Positions 17,805 through 27,050 of a stretch of DNA of 64,000 nucleotides are shown here, in pieces. Position 1 is the first letter of the stretch; each line of letters starts with the position of its first letter. This stretch comes from Methylobacter sp. (GTDB lineage Bacteria; Pseudomonadota; Gammaproteobacteria; Methylococcales; Methylomonadaceae): the NCBI RefSeq assembly GCF_030680395.1, contig NZ_JAUXVR010000044.1:1-64000 (forward strand), read 5' to 3'. A model generated the notes under the pieces. That model did not search any database. It saw only the letters and a list, made by a program, of their open reading frames with translations, and was not told where the DNA came from. Made by a program: the position numbers and the translations under genes.

Positions 17805-20240
17805 TTAATTACGAAGTGGTTTACCTGTTTTTAAAAGATGCTCCAACCTTGCCAAAGTGCCTGGCTGCTGAACCAAATGCAAAAACGCGTTCAGTTCCAG
17901 ATCTAACAAATCGTCTTCGGTCAGCGGCTCGGTGATGTCGCACAGACCGCCGCTGAGCACGTCTGCCAGTTGCTGCGAAATTTCCACGTCATAATCCGTT
18001 ATCTTGCCAACCAACTTCAAGTTGTTGATTGCCACATCCATTCCAGCTCTGGCGCTGGCGCCCGGCAGCTGGAAACCAGCAGGTTTAGGCGGCGTATAAC
18101 CTTGCGTCAGCAGTAACGCTTTGGCTTTGGCGTCTGCCAGCAAACGGTCTTTATTCATGGTAATGGCGTCGGTAGTCGATAAAAACAGCAGTTCCTTGGC
18201 TTCCGCCGCAGATTTGGAAACCTTTGCCATACCGATCGTTTCAAAAGCCTGGGCTATGGCCGGCATCGGGCCGCCCGGACGTCTTGCAAATTCCAGCCAG
18301 CGGCGCAAATATTCCTTGCAACCGCCCCAGCCCGGAACCAGACCCACGCCCACTTCGACCAAACCGACATAAAGTTCTGCATGAGCCTGAATGGCATCGC
18401 AATGCAGCAGAATTTCGCAGCCACCGCCCAAAGCCAGCCCGGAAGGCGCAGCTACCACGGGAAACGGCGCATACTTCAAGGCCTGATAGGTCTGTTGCCC
18501 CTGTTTTATCAAGCGCTCTACCGCCGCCCAGTCTTGGCTGTGAATAGCTTGCACCAGCAAGGTTAAATTAGCTCCGGCTGAGAAATTATCGGCATCGTTA
18601 TGGATAATTAATGCGGAAAAATCGCTTTTGACTTTTTCGACGCTTTGCCGAACCATTGCCAGACTATCCATATCCAGCGTATTCATTTTGCTGTGAAACT
18701 CCAGACAGGCAACGCCATCGCCAATATCCCACAGGCTGGCCGACGGGTTTTCCAGTAGCGCCGGAGCCCGCAATTTAATATCGGCCAGCAGCAGGATGCC
18801 GTCGGTTCGACGGACGGGCTGATAATTGCCGGATAAATCGACAAACCAACGTTTGCCGGAATCGATTTTGTACAGGCCGTGACGCTTTGCCAGCAATGGC
18901 GGCACTTTACGGTTTTCCGCAAGCAATCGATCAACGAACCAATCCACGCCGATCCGATCCAGCAGCTCGAAGGGCCCGTACTTCCAGTTAAAACCCAGGC
19001 GCATGGCGGTATCCACGGCGACTATGTTATCGGCAATCTCCGGAATCAGCCCGGCGCTATACGCCAGGGTCTCGGACAACACCTGCCAGGTAAATCGACA
19101 GATTGCGTCGTCGCCAGACAAAAAAGCCCTCTCGGTAAGCGCTCCCTGCGTTACTCTCGGCAACTGCTCCATGCGTTGCTCTACCTCCTCCATCCTTGGA
19201 GTCGTACCTCCTGCATCCATGCTGTCGAGCTCATCCTGCGTTTTTGGTAAATCCGGCAAGGCGAATTTTTCACTACGCTGATAACCACCGGTTTGCAAGT
19301 TAATGGATTCCTTGATGCGCTTTCCGCCTGTTTCATTCAAACGATAAAAACCGCCCTTGCCTTTTCTGCCGGTATAACCTTCGGCTATCATGCTCTGAAC
19401 CAATGGGGGCAGATAATTAACCTGATGAAATGCGTCTTCCTTGGGTAAGGCCAGTTTCATGCTACCCAAAATATGCGGAATAAGATCGAGCCCGACCAGG
19501 TCCAGCAGGCCGAATATGCCGGTTTTGGGTATGCCGAACGGCGTCGACATCGCCGCATCGGCCTGCTCCACGGTTAAGCCCAGTTTGATCGCTTCCAGCA
19601 GGCCGCATTGCAGCCAGTAAATACCGATGCGGTTACCGATAAATCCCGGCGTATCCTTGCAGGTAACGCTGTCTTTACCCAAATGAGTGTCAGCAAAACG
19701 GCTGACAACCGCAACCAGTTCCGGTCGGGTCTCGATACCTGAAACCAATTCCAACAGGCGCATATAGCGGGGCGGATTAAAAAAGTGGGTGATCATGAAG
19801 CGCTGCTTAAAGCTGTCCGGCATGCCGCGGGTCAGCAGTTTCAACGGCAATGTAGAGGTATTCGATGAAACCAGGGTATCGGGGCCGCAGATGTTATCAA
19901 GTTTCCGGTAAAGCTCCTGCTTGACGGCCGGGTCTTCAAGCACCGCTTCAATCACCCAGTCAACTTCTTTCACCCATTCAAGATGGTCTTCAATGTTGCC
20001 GGGAGTAACCAGACGGGCATAGTTTTTATGCATGAATGCTGCGGGCTCGGCTTTAAGTAACTTGGCAATGGCTGATTCGGCAATACTGTTCCGGTTATCA
20101 GCACCCGTTTGCCCCGAGTCTTGTCGACGGGTAGGCACTATATCCAATAAATAGACGGGGATACCGGCATTGGCAATATGAGCGGCAATACCGGCGCCCA
20201 TAACCCCCGCGCCAATCACCGCGACTTTTTTGATGTTCAT
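17805..20240 (-). CDS. fadN: 3-hydroxyacyl-CoA dehydrogenase / enoyl-CoA hydratase fusion (FadN-type order)
   Basis: The start at 20240 (MNIKKVAVIGAGVMGAG) overlaps the thiolase stop as TGATG and gives 811 residues. The N-terminal NAD-binding motif GAGVMGAGIA and the 3-hydroxyacyl-CoA dehydrogenase domains (THFFNPP, CKDTPGFIGNRI) come first. An enoyl-CoA hydratase/crotonase domain follows (FSAGANLTLL near residue 560, then GLALGGGCEI). This order is that of Bacillus FadN; E. coli FadB and FadJ have the hydratase first. It performs the second and third steps of beta-oxidation and works with the adjacent thiolase. A short insertion near residue 38 (RRQDSGQTGADN) follows the Rossmann motif. Confidence 0.9.
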   Translation of the reverse strand: MNIKKVAVIGAGVMGAGIAAHIANAGIPVYLLDIVPTRRQDSGQTGADNRNSIAESAIAKLLKAEPAAFMHKNYARLVTPGNIEDHLEWVKEVDWVIEAVLEDPAVKQELYRKLDNICGPDTLVSSNTSTLPLKLLTRGMPDSFKQRFMITHFFNPPRYMRLLELVSGIETRPELVAVVSRFADTHLGKDSVTCKDTPGFIGNRIGIYWLQCGLLEAIKLGLTVEQADAAMSTPFGIPKTGIFGLLDLVGLDLIPHILGSMKLALPKEDAFHQVNYLPPLVQSMIAEGYTGRKGKGGFYRLNETGGKRIKESINLQTGGYQRSEKFALPDLPKTQDELDSMDAGGTTPRMEEVEQRMEQLPRVTQGALTERAFLSGDDAICRFTWQVLSETLAYSAGLIPEIADNIVAVDTAMRLGFNWKYGPFELLDRIGVDWFVDRLLAENRKVPPLLAKRHGLYKIDSGKRWFVDLSGNYQPVRRTDGILLLADIKLRAPALLENPSASLWDIGDGVACLEFHSKMNTLDMDSLAMVRQSVEKVKSDFSALIIHNDADNFSAGANLTLLVQAIHSQDWAAVERLIKQGQQTYQALKYAPFPVVAAPSGLALGGGCEILLHCDAIQAHAELYVGLVEVGVGLVPGWGGCKEYLRRWLEFARRPGGPMPAIAQAFETIGMAKVSKSAAEAKELLFLSTTDAITMNKDRLLADAKAKALLLTQGYTPPKPAGFQLPGASARAGMDVAINNLKLVGKITDYDVEISQQLADVLSGGLCDITEPLTEDDLLDLELNAFLHLVQQPGTLARLEHLLKTGKPLRN

Positions 20241-21379
20241 CAGATAGCCTCCAGAATAGTCGCTATACCCTGGCCGCCGCCGATACATTGGGTGGCGAGA
20301 GCAAACTGCTTGTTTTCCCGTTTCAGCAGACTGGCGGCTTTACCGGTAATTCTGGCACCGGACGCACCCAACGGATGGCCTAAAGCAATCGCGCCACCGT
20401 CCAGATTCAACTTTTCCGGCGGAATCGGCAACTCTTTTAATACCGCCAAAGATTGCGCCGCAAAGGCTTCGTTCAGTTCGACTATATCAATGTCCTGCAA
20501 AGTCAAACCGGCCCGTTGCAAGGCTTTATGGGTGGCGCTGACCGGCCCTATGCCCATGATTTCCGGTGCGCAACCGGATACTGCGATGGCCTTGATGCGG
20601 GCAAGCTTTTGCAAACCGTGTGCATCTGCATATTTCTCACTACACACTAGCACGGCGGCCGCGCCGTCGGTTAAAGGCGAGGAAGTTCCGGCAGTAACGC
20701 TGCCGTTTTTAAGAAAGGCCGGTTGCAGCTCGGCAAGCGCCTGTAGCGTCGAAGCGGCTCTAATACAGCCGTCGTATTGAACGGTTTCGCCGTCGGCTCG
20801 TTTAATGGGGATGATCTCAGTGGCAAACAAACCGTTTTGCTGGGCTGTTCCCGCTTTTTGCTGACTGGCCAACGCAAAAGTATCCTGGGCCAGACGGTCG
20901 ATATGATACTTCAGGGCCAGATTTTCCGCCGTTTCGCCCATGCCGATATAGGCTTGAGGATAAATTTTATAAAGGTCTGGATTGGGCAGGTAATTAAAGC
21001 CCCCCATCGGCACCCGGCTCATGGACTCGACTCCGGCGCAGATAAATACCTCACCGGCGTTCATTTGAATCGCGCCTGCCGCGTTATGTATGGCCTGCAT
21101 TGAGGAGCCGCAGAAGCGGTTAATGGTTGTGCCCGCTATGGTAACAGGCAGCTCGGCAAGATGAATGATTAAACGCGCCAGATTCATGCCCTGCTCGCCT
21201 TCCGGGAAAGCGCAACCTAAAATTAAATCTTCAATATCCGTCGGGGCGAGCCCGGTATCATTGATTAAGCCGTGAATGACCTGAGCGACAAGATCATCCG
21301 GTCTTACTTTAGCCAATTGGCCTTTTTGCGCCGGAGTGAAAGGCGATCTGCAATATCCTGCGATAACTACATTTTTCAT
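20240..21379 (-). CDS. fadA: Acetyl-CoA C-acyltransferase (3-ketoacyl-CoA thiolase)
   Basis: The start at 21379 (MKNVVIAGYCRSPF) has GAGGA seven bases upstream and gives 379 residues, the family norm. The nucleophilic cysteine lies in NRFCGSSMQAIHNAA near residue 90. The C-terminal GGAIALGHPLGASGAR carries the catalytic histidine, and the final catalytic cysteine is in TQCIGGGQG. It cleaves 3-ketoacyl-CoA to acetyl-CoA and a shortened acyl-CoA. It is the first gene of the fadA-fadN-fadE operon. The 190-base upstream gap holds two dispersed repeats and would have to contain the promoter. Confidence 0.94.
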   Translation of the reverse strand: MKNVVIAGYCRSPFTPAQKGQLAKVRPDDLVAQVIHGLINDTGLAPTDIEDLILGCAFPEGEQGMNLARLIIHLAELPVTIAGTTINRFCGSSMQAIHNAAGAIQMNAGEVFICAGVESMSRVPMGGFNYLPNPDLYKIYPQAYIGMGETAENLALKYHIDRLAQDTFALASQQKAGTAQQNGLFATEIIPIKRADGETVQYDGCIRAASTLQALAELQPAFLKNGSVTAGTSSPLTDGAAAVLVCSEKYADAHGLQKLARIKAIAVSGCAPEIMGIGPVSATHKALQRAGLTLQDIDIVELNEAFAAQSLAVLKELPIPPEKLNLDGGAIALGHPLGASGARITGKAASLLKRENKQFALATQCIGGGQGIATILEAI

Positions 21380-21404
21380 TTTACTGTCCTCGTATTTGTT
21401 GTTT

Positions 21405-21463
21405 CCACCACGAAGATCACGAAGAAAAACCAAAAAAACTTCGTACCCTTATGTGGTGAAAAA
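21405..21463 (+). repeat. Dispersed CTTCGTG-type repeat, copy 1
   Basis: The segment CCACCACGAAGATCACGAAG is followed after a spacer by CTTCGTACCCTTATGTGGTG, so the unit is an imperfect inverted repeat. Similar sequences occur at 21575-21605, 39100-39120 and 50790-50866. Confidence 0.7.
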
Positions 21464-21482
21464 AGCTTTAATCATCTATTTT

Positions 21483-21569
21483 CCTGATTCCCATGGGCTC
21501 CGTGTAAACCCCAAGCGCGGCTAAACTGCATTTCCACGCGGCGTATGGGAATGAGGGATTCCAATACTG
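21483..21569. repeat. Second palindromic repeat between fadA and the acyltransferase gene
   Basis: GATTCCCATGGGC...CGCGGC...CACGCGGCGTATGGGAATGAGGGATTCC is summarised here: the ends carry TTCCCAT and its inverse ATGGGAA with GC-rich arms between. Together with the CTTCGTG unit this fills the fadA leader. Confidence 0.4.
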
Positions 21570-23918
21570 TCAATCTTCGTGTTCTTCGTGCCTTCGTGGT
21601 GAATTAAAAATATTAAACGTGCCATTTTTATTATGTAAGACGCTTAATTCATTTAAAAAGTTATCAATCACAGACCAGGTGCCACCGATATTTTCCATTA
21701 AAATGCCGTGGCGATTCGATTTAATGAGTTGTATTTTCTTATGCTTGGAACCCAGTTTATCCATAATAATCGGCGCACCTTTGGGAGAAACAATAGGGTC
21801 CTCATCGCCATACATAATCAGGACAGGCAGGCTGATCTGCGGCAGTAGCTCATCAAGCCGGGCAATTAACAGTCTCAGCTCATAAAGCGCCCTGACCGGC
21901 GTATTCCGGTAGTTAATGTTAGGGTGCTCCGGTTCATTATCAATGAAAGGCTTTACGCCTTCGTAGGCCGAAACCCAATCCACCAGCTTGTTGGTGCCGT
22001 GTAATAACGGCACCAACATAAAGGCGGGATTAACGAATTTTAACGGCACCGAAACGGCGATAACACCGATCATTTCAGGATAGTGTTCGGTAGCCAGTTT
22101 TAGCGCCAATGCGCCGCCCGTGGAAAAACCGGCAACAAAAATACGCGGACAATGCACCTTGAGTATGTTGAAGCCCCGTTGCACGCAACCATACCAATCT
22201 TGCCAGCTCTGGTCGCGCAACGCATAGGGCGACGTGCCGTGACCTTTCAGCCGGATACCCATTACCGTGTAACCCTGTTTAACCAGATATTCGCCATAAG
22301 CTCTTAATTCAGCGGGACTGGCAAGCAAGCCGTGAACCAGTAAAACGCCGAAGCCGTTGGCAAGCTCCGGCTGGATAAAAAAAGGCGCAGGGTCGGCAAC
22401 GGCGACTTCATCCGGGCCAATATCTTCAAATAAAGGCTTTGAGTAAGCCAGCTTTTCCCATGCCAAAGTGCGGCATTCATCTTCAAAATGCCAGGCGGCC
22501 AATTTGTCTTTATCGGCATGAGCACATTCGGCTATGGCATTGATCAGGGTATCTCGAACGGTATGTAGCGGAGCCGCTTCATTGTTGTAAACGGCAATCG
22601 GATTTTCCAGGCGAATGCTGTCAAAGTCGGACTCGACACACAGCTTGGACAAAAATTGGTAATTATTTTCATCTTCTTTGATGAGACCGGCTTCTTTTGC
22701 AGCACACATGAAATAATCGAAACGCTTGTTAGCAGCTTTGAACAGATCGCTATAATCATCGGGATTGAGCAAACTCCGGTGCAGATGAATCACCGTATTG
22801 TTTTGTAAGTGCTTGATGGCGACGTACAAAATACTATAAAACTTATCTTTCTCGATATACATCCGCCCCTGACCGATACAGTACATAATCAGCGTTGCCG
22901 CCAGATGGCTTAAATTGATAGTGACATTGGCATAAATACCTTCCATATATTGGTCGCGCGAAGTTTGGGCATTTTTTGTAAAACACGCGCCCAGCAAACG
23001 TTGCCTCCAGTTCTGGGGTCTGGTATTCAGCGTAAAAACATCGTCTAGGGTGTTAATTTCCGGGGCGATCTTGCTTACCAGGTAACGGCTACGCCAGCCC
23101 CATACAGCACAAGGATCAACGGGAGTACCCATGCGGATATCCATGTCGGTATTCTTCAGCATAATGTTGCCTTCAATCAACAATTCCTCGGATTGACGCA
23201 AACTCAGACCGTTCGAAAACAGCTCGACGCTTTTAAACAGCAGGTTTTCGGAGGAACGAATCGGATAAAACGTAATATTGGCCGGCACCATCAGCGTCGG
23301 TTTATTCGCTACCGCTATCAGCTGATCGATGCTGTCGATTTGTAAAACATCTTTCCATTGCCGAAGCAGCGCAACATCGTTTTGGCTGTGGGCATGACGG
23401 ATAGCCGCTTTAAAAGTTTCCACGCCCTGGCCCAAAACCGCAGGCCCCGTGTGCAGCTTGCGGCGGTTGCCGGTGACTCGTGAGTAAATGCTGTAATGAC
23501 CGCGTTTGTCGATAACCCGCCGGTCTTTTACCATGCCGCCTTCAGGAAAAATAATGACCTTGCGACCGCGCAAAATCTGCCCGGCCAGTAACGGAAACAA
23601 ACGGTCATGGTTGTGAGGAAAAACACCAACATGTTTTAAATACCGCGACAGTACATTGTCTTCTTTAAAGAACTCTCCGGAAGCAATCGCGCAACTGTAA
23701 GCCCCGGTTTTCTCGTAAATAAGAAACTGGGGTATAAACGTTTCAAACCGGGAAAAATGGTTGAATAAAAAGATATCGCCTTCCAAAACCTGTAGATCGG
23801 CGTGCAGATCAAGCTTAACGCTCAGCATGTTTTTGACGGCGTTAAACAACTTGACCGATCTATTGTAGAGCTTGGTATCTATATCAGGCCAGTCATCCGG
23901 ATAAGGTGTTTTATTCAT
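21570..23918 (-). CDS. Acyltransferase - alpha/beta hydrolase fusion protein
   Basis: The protein has 782 residues and two enzyme parts. The N-terminal half has the glycerolipid acyltransferase motifs NHFSRFET near residue 53 (HX4E in place of the usual HX4D) and FPEGGMVKDRR near residue 126. A helical middle follows. The C-terminal 250 residues are an alpha/beta hydrolase with VHGLLASP near residue 530, the nucleophile elbow GFSTGG near 595, GDEDPIVSP with the likely acid, and a histidine in SNRHGIL. The likely role is membrane lipid remodelling, with fatty acids passed to the adjacent beta-oxidation genes (inference). The last residues (NSPRRHEEHED) are encoded by a dispersed intergenic repeat. 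The ribosome binding site AGAAGG is close to the ATG. Confidence 0.85.
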   Translation of the reverse strand: MNKTPYPDDWPDIDTKLYNRSVKLFNAVKNMLSVKLDLHADLQVLEGDIFLFNHFSRFETFIPQFLIYEKTGAYSCAIASGEFFKEDNVLSRYLKHVGVFPHNHDRLFPLLAGQILRGRKVIIFPEGGMVKDRRVIDKRGHYSIYSRVTGNRRKLHTGPAVLGQGVETFKAAIRHAHSQNDVALLRQWKDVLQIDSIDQLIAVANKPTLMVPANITFYPIRSSENLLFKSVELFSNGLSLRQSEELLIEGNIMLKNTDMDIRMGTPVDPCAVWGWRSRYLVSKIAPEINTLDDVFTLNTRPQNWRQRLLGACFTKNAQTSRDQYMEGIYANVTINLSHLAATLIMYCIGQGRMYIEKDKFYSILYVAIKHLQNNTVIHLHRSLLNPDDYSDLFKAANKRFDYFMCAAKEAGLIKEDENNYQFLSKLCVESDFDSIRLENPIAVYNNEAAPLHTVRDTLINAIAECAHADKDKLAAWHFEDECRTLAWEKLAYSKPLFEDIGPDEVAVADPAPFFIQPELANGFGVLLVHGLLASPAELRAYGEYLVKQGYTVMGIRLKGHGTSPYALRDQSWQDWYGCVQRGFNILKVHCPRIFVAGFSTGGALALKLATEHYPEMIGVIAVSVPLKFVNPAFMLVPLLHGTNKLVDWVSAYEGVKPFIDNEPEHPNINYRNTPVRALYELRLLIARLDELLPQISLPVLIMYGDEDPIVSPKGAPIIMDKLGSKHKKIQLIKSNRHGILMENIGGTWSVIDNFLNELSVLHNKNGTFNIFNSPRRHEEHED
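21575..21605 (+). repeat. Dispersed CTTCGTG-type repeat, copy 2
   Basis: CTTCGTGTTCTTCGTG and CCTTCGTGGTGAATT follow each other. This copy overlaps the 3' end of the acyltransferase-hydrolase coding sequence and supplies its last codons. Confidence 0.75.
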
Positions 23919-24088
23919 GTCACCTTCTTTGTCTAAGGGTAGAAGTCTAGGAAATCACCATTGAGCCAAACTCGTATTTTCAGTATATCCCGCGCTGAAA
24001 GCTATGGAGTCACTGTGGAATTATCGGCCTGTGATGTTTTACCGGCCAGTCCGATGATAACTCTTACCTGTCATAGAAGATATTATTT

Positions 24089-25279
24089 CTACCATCTTGC
24101 AGGTAAAGATTCCAGGCCTCTAAATACCCACGTCTGTTCCCACTTTAATTGATCTATATTATCGATAGCCAAATCCGGTAATCGGCGAAATAAGATTTCC
24201 AGTGCAACTTCTATCTCGATAGTTCCCAGCTTAGCTCCCAGGCAATAATGGTTACCATGACCAAAAGCAAGTGATTTTTTAACAGTTGGTGGTCTCTCAA
24301 TCCAGAAACGATCAGGATCGACAAACACTTCAGGATCATGGTTTGCCGAATCAAGAGCGATATAGACAGTATCCCCAGATGCAATTTGAACTCCATTCAA
24401 TTTCAACGATTCCTGAACAGTACGGAAAGTAATTGGCGCTGAAGAATTAAAACGAAAGCTTTCCTCTACAGCACAGGAGAGAAGCTCTGGTTTAGCAATT
24501 AGCAACTCCCGCTGATCTGGATAAAGAAAGAGCAGCCGTAAGGTATTGCACAGTGCGTTGGCGGTAGTTCCGTATCCAGCTACGAACAATATAATAAGAT
24601 TGGAAATAATTTCATCTTCACTTAAATGCTCTCCTTCTTCCTCAGCTGCCAGTAACTGCGAAACTAAATCGTCCCCAGGTTGTTTGCGTCTTTGCTGACA
24701 AATTTCGCGAAAAAACCCCTCCAACCGTAATGCCGCAGCATTAGCGACATCAAGTTCCTCCACAGTAAGAAGATTAGGTTCAGCAGCTCTCGACATGAGT
24801 TTAGTTTCCGCCAAAAAATCAAGACTCTGTTCCAGTTTGATGTTAAGCATATTGCAAATAACTTGCACAGGTAACGGATAAGCAAAAACATGCATTAAAT
24901 CGGCCTGCCCGCAATCTATCCATTTGTCCACTAACTGCTCCGCGCTTCTTTGCACCAATGCACGTACCTCGCTTGTTTTACGCGCATTAAGCGCTTTGAC
25001 GATCACCTTGCGCCGACGAAGCGAATTCATCGATACCCAAAAATTATTATGAATACGATAAACAGGTTCAACATTCATATCTCGACCATAACGTTGATCG
25101 GTGATCAAAGGAACATCTTTGTTTAAGAAAGGTTTTTTCAACAATTGCTCAATATCATAGTAACGGGTTATTAACCAAACCCCTGGCTCTAAAAGATAGA
25201 CTGGAGCTTGTTCGCGCAATCTGGCATAAGTAGGGTAAGGGTTCGCTATAAATTCAGGAGATTGAAAGTCTAGTTGCAT
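24089..25279 (-). CDS. Cytochrome P450
   Basis: The 396-residue bacterial class I P450 shows the I-helix oxygen-binding motif AGYGTT near residue 234, the K-helix EESFR near residue 270 and the heme-binding FGHGNHYCLGAKLG near residue 340, whose cysteine ligates the heme. No N-terminal membrane anchor is present, so it is soluble and would need a ferredoxin and a reductase; neither is encoded nearby. It is related by pattern to P450s of secondary metabolism (CYP107-like), but the substrate cannot be read from sequence. It diverges from the DUF917 gene across a 270-base region. The start lies 17 bases after only a weak ribosome binding site. Confidence 0.94.
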   Translation of the reverse strand: MQLDFQSPEFIANPYPTYARLREQAPVYLLEPGVWLITRYYDIEQLLKKPFLNKDVPLITDQRYGRDMNVEPVYRIHNNFWVSMNSLRRRKVIVKALNARKTSEVRALVQRSAEQLVDKWIDCGQADLMHVFAYPLPVQVICNMLNIKLEQSLDFLAETKLMSRAAEPNLLTVEELDVANAAALRLEGFFREICQQRRKQPGDDLVSQLLAAEEEGEHLSEDEIISNLIILFVAGYGTTANALCNTLRLLFLYPDQRELLIAKPELLSCAVEESFRFNSSAPITFRTVQESLKLNGVQIASGDTVYIALDSANHDPEVFVDPDRFWIERPPTVKKSLAFGHGNHYCLGAKLGTIEIEVALEILFRRLPDLAIDNIDQLKWEQTWVFRGLESLPARW

Positions 25280-25549
25280 AAGTTAAGTATCTTAATTGAT
25301 GAATATTTTTCGAGGCGGCAAGCGCTTTCTCTTGCTTCTAATCGAACCGCCGACAACACTACGCAAACACTGAAAATGAAAGTTGCGTCAGCTTTTGCCA
25401 CATATTATTGACGTTATAGCTTACAATATCACCCTTGTCCTGTTAAGGACATTTTATCCGAGCTAAACCAATAAATTTTTCTGCATTTAACGAAGATAAA
25501 GCTTCAACAGAAACGAATATAATCCATTCAATTTTAAGGAACAGTTTTC
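25280..25549. promoter_or_regulatory. Divergent promoter region between P450 and DUF917 genes
   Basis: This 270-base region has no convincing ORF above about 14 codons. It is AT-rich and must contain both start sites. On the plus side TTTTAAGGAACAG precedes the DUF917 ATG. I see no clear operator palindrome. Confidence 0.4.
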
Positions 25550-26854
25550 ATGCTTAATGATATTTCACTTAGAAAATCATCATTTAATGAGTCCCAACAG
25601 ATAAAAAAAGTGGGTGAAAATGACTATAAAGTCAAAGATTTTGGCCTCGGTAACTATCAATTAACAAAAACAGATATTAGCTACATTGTATATGGCGCAT
25701 GTTTTTTAGCATCAGGCGGCGGCGGACCAATTGGGATGGCCCTGCTTTTTATGGACAAAATGATTAATGATGCCGATGTTATGTACTATGTAAATCCTGA
25801 TAACCTTGAGACAAATAAAAATATATCCCTCGTGGCGGGTTTAGGTTCACCCGATAAAATATTTGAAGGTTTCGGGCAAACGGTTTCATTAAATGCCTTC
25901 CGTGAAATGAATGATTATCTAACTCAATCCGGCCAAAAGCCGTTAAGCTATTTAATGCCCGTTGAAATGGGCGCAATGAATACTCTAATTCCTTTTATAA
26001 TTTCAGCGAGAAAGGGTATTTCCGTAATTAACGGTGATCCCTGTGGTAGAGCAGTACCGGAAATGAGCATGAATCTTTTCAATATTAATCAATTACCCCT
26101 AAATCCTGTTATCTTAACTTCCGATACAGATGAATCGGGGCATTATCAAAAAGTTATTGTACAGGTAAAAGATGCAGAGGATGCGGAAAACCAGGCACGG
26201 CGATTCGCCAAGTCACATAACAGCACAGCTGGTATAGCGTGTTATCCGATGAAGGGCTCTGATTTAAATTGTTCAATGTTATCCGATAAAAATGGAGCTA
26301 AATTTATTCAATGGACAGTGGGTTTTGCATGGAATCTGGGACAGAACATGATTGAATCCAAAAATTATAATGAATTCCTTAAATTTCTGGATAGCTTTTC
26401 ACTACCTAGCTATAAATTATTTGAAGGGGTAATCACCAATAAAGAAGAGAGCAAAATAAGCGGTTTTGACGCTGGAAAAATCACCGTATCAAATGGAGAT
26501 GAAACACTTTTTATCTATTATAAAAATGAAAGCCTGTTAGCATGGAACGTAACAAGAAAATGCTATGTTGCTATGGGGCCTGATTCAATAAACTTTCTTG
26601 CCAGAAAAGATGCCCAACCATTCTCAAATAGCGATATAAATAGTGATCCTGAAAAAAATGCTAAAAACATATCGTTAGGAACAGAGATTGGTATTATCGG
26701 CCTGTGTGCTTATGAAAAGTTGAAAAATACCGTTCTCGTAAACCTGTTTTTATCAAATATTCAAGAAACTCTGGCTGCGTTCCCTGAAGATAATGTACCT
26801 GTTCCCGCTAGATATACTCCACTGCCCGATTTAATGTCGCATTACAACGGATAG
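25550..26854 (+). CDS. DUF917 family protein
   Basis: The 434-residue protein shows the DUF917 N-terminal pattern: a short segment, then LTKTDISYIVYGACFLASGGGG (glycine-rich loop near residue 55) and later GDPCGRAVPEM near residue 165. DUF917 proteins are related to hydantoinase/oxoprolinase-like and nucleotide-binding folds, and the reaction is unknown. Codon use is AT-rich, with many AAA, AAT and ATA codons, unlike the GC-richer genes around it, which suggests transfer. AAGGAACA lies nine bases before the ATG. It diverges from the P450 gene and could work with it. Confidence 0.75.
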   Translation: MLNDISLRKSSFNESQQIKKVGENDYKVKDFGLGNYQLTKTDISYIVYGACFLASGGGGPIGMALLFMDKMINDADVMYYVNPDNLETNKNISLVAGLGSPDKIFEGFGQTVSLNAFREMNDYLTQSGQKPLSYLMPVEMGAMNTLIPFIISARKGISVINGDPCGRAVPEMSMNLFNINQLPLNPVILTSDTDESGHYQKVIVQVKDAEDAENQARRFAKSHNSTAGIACYPMKGSDLNCSMLSDKNGAKFIQWTVGFAWNLGQNMIESKNYNEFLKFLDSFSLPSYKLFEGVITNKEESKISGFDAGKITVSNGDETLFIYYKNESLLAWNVTRKCYVAMGPDSINFLARKDAQPFSNSDINSDPEKNAKNISLGTEIGIIGLCAYEKLKNTVLVNLFLSNIQETLAAFPEDNVPVPARYTPLPDLMSHYNG

Positions 26855-26900
26855 GGAATATTTAGGTGTAATTAAAATGTAGGATATAACGTACCCTACT

Positions 26901-26957
26901 CGGTTTGTTAGGCAGTCAGGTCCGCCCCGTCTGACTGCGTTTATATGGGGCAAACCG
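26901..26957 (+). promoter_or_regulatory. Nested stem-loop structure downstream of the DUF917 gene
   Basis: An inner stem GCAGTCAG / CTGACTGC is enclosed by an outer CGGTTTG / CAAACCG. It lies 47 bases after the DUF917 stop and 58 bases before the MYNIYWW start. It may be the DUF917 terminator, although the T run is poor, or a structured leader for the tiny ORF. Confidence 0.45.
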
Positions 26958-27014
26958 TTGCTCTTTCGCAATCAGCGGAGATTTTTTACATTAACTTTTC
27001 AAAGGAGAGATAAG

Positions 27015-27038
27015 ATGTATAACATTTACTGGTGGTAA
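27015..27038 (+). CDS. Putative seven-residue peptide ORF (MYNIYWW)
   Basis: ATG-TAT-AAC-ATT-TAC-TGG-TGG-TAA is preceded by AAAGGAGAG at seven-base spacing, one of the best ribosome binding sites in the window. Four of the seven residues are aromatic. After the TAA the same frame stays open for 26 more codons (KLNPEGGFAYRQ...). Very short genes of this sort are known: biarylitide precursors are pentapeptides encoded beside a cross-linking P450, and short aromatic leader peptides control attenuation. Here a P450 gene lies 1.7 kb away. Whether it is translated is unknown, and it may be chance. Confidence 0.3.
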   Translation: MYNIYWW

Positions 27039-27050
27039 AAACTTAACCCG

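Noticed and set aside
23961-24152. Plus-strand 63-codon frame opposite the P450 end
   Set aside because: It overlaps the P450 3' end and a spacer, has no ribosome binding site, and its composition is that of an antisense shadow.
25359-25403. Minus-strand 14-codon frame MWQKLTQLSFSVFA upstream of the P450 gene
   Set aside because: No Shine-Dalgarno precedes the ATG and the length is within chance in an AT-rich spacer, although a precursor peptide next to a P450 would be attractive.
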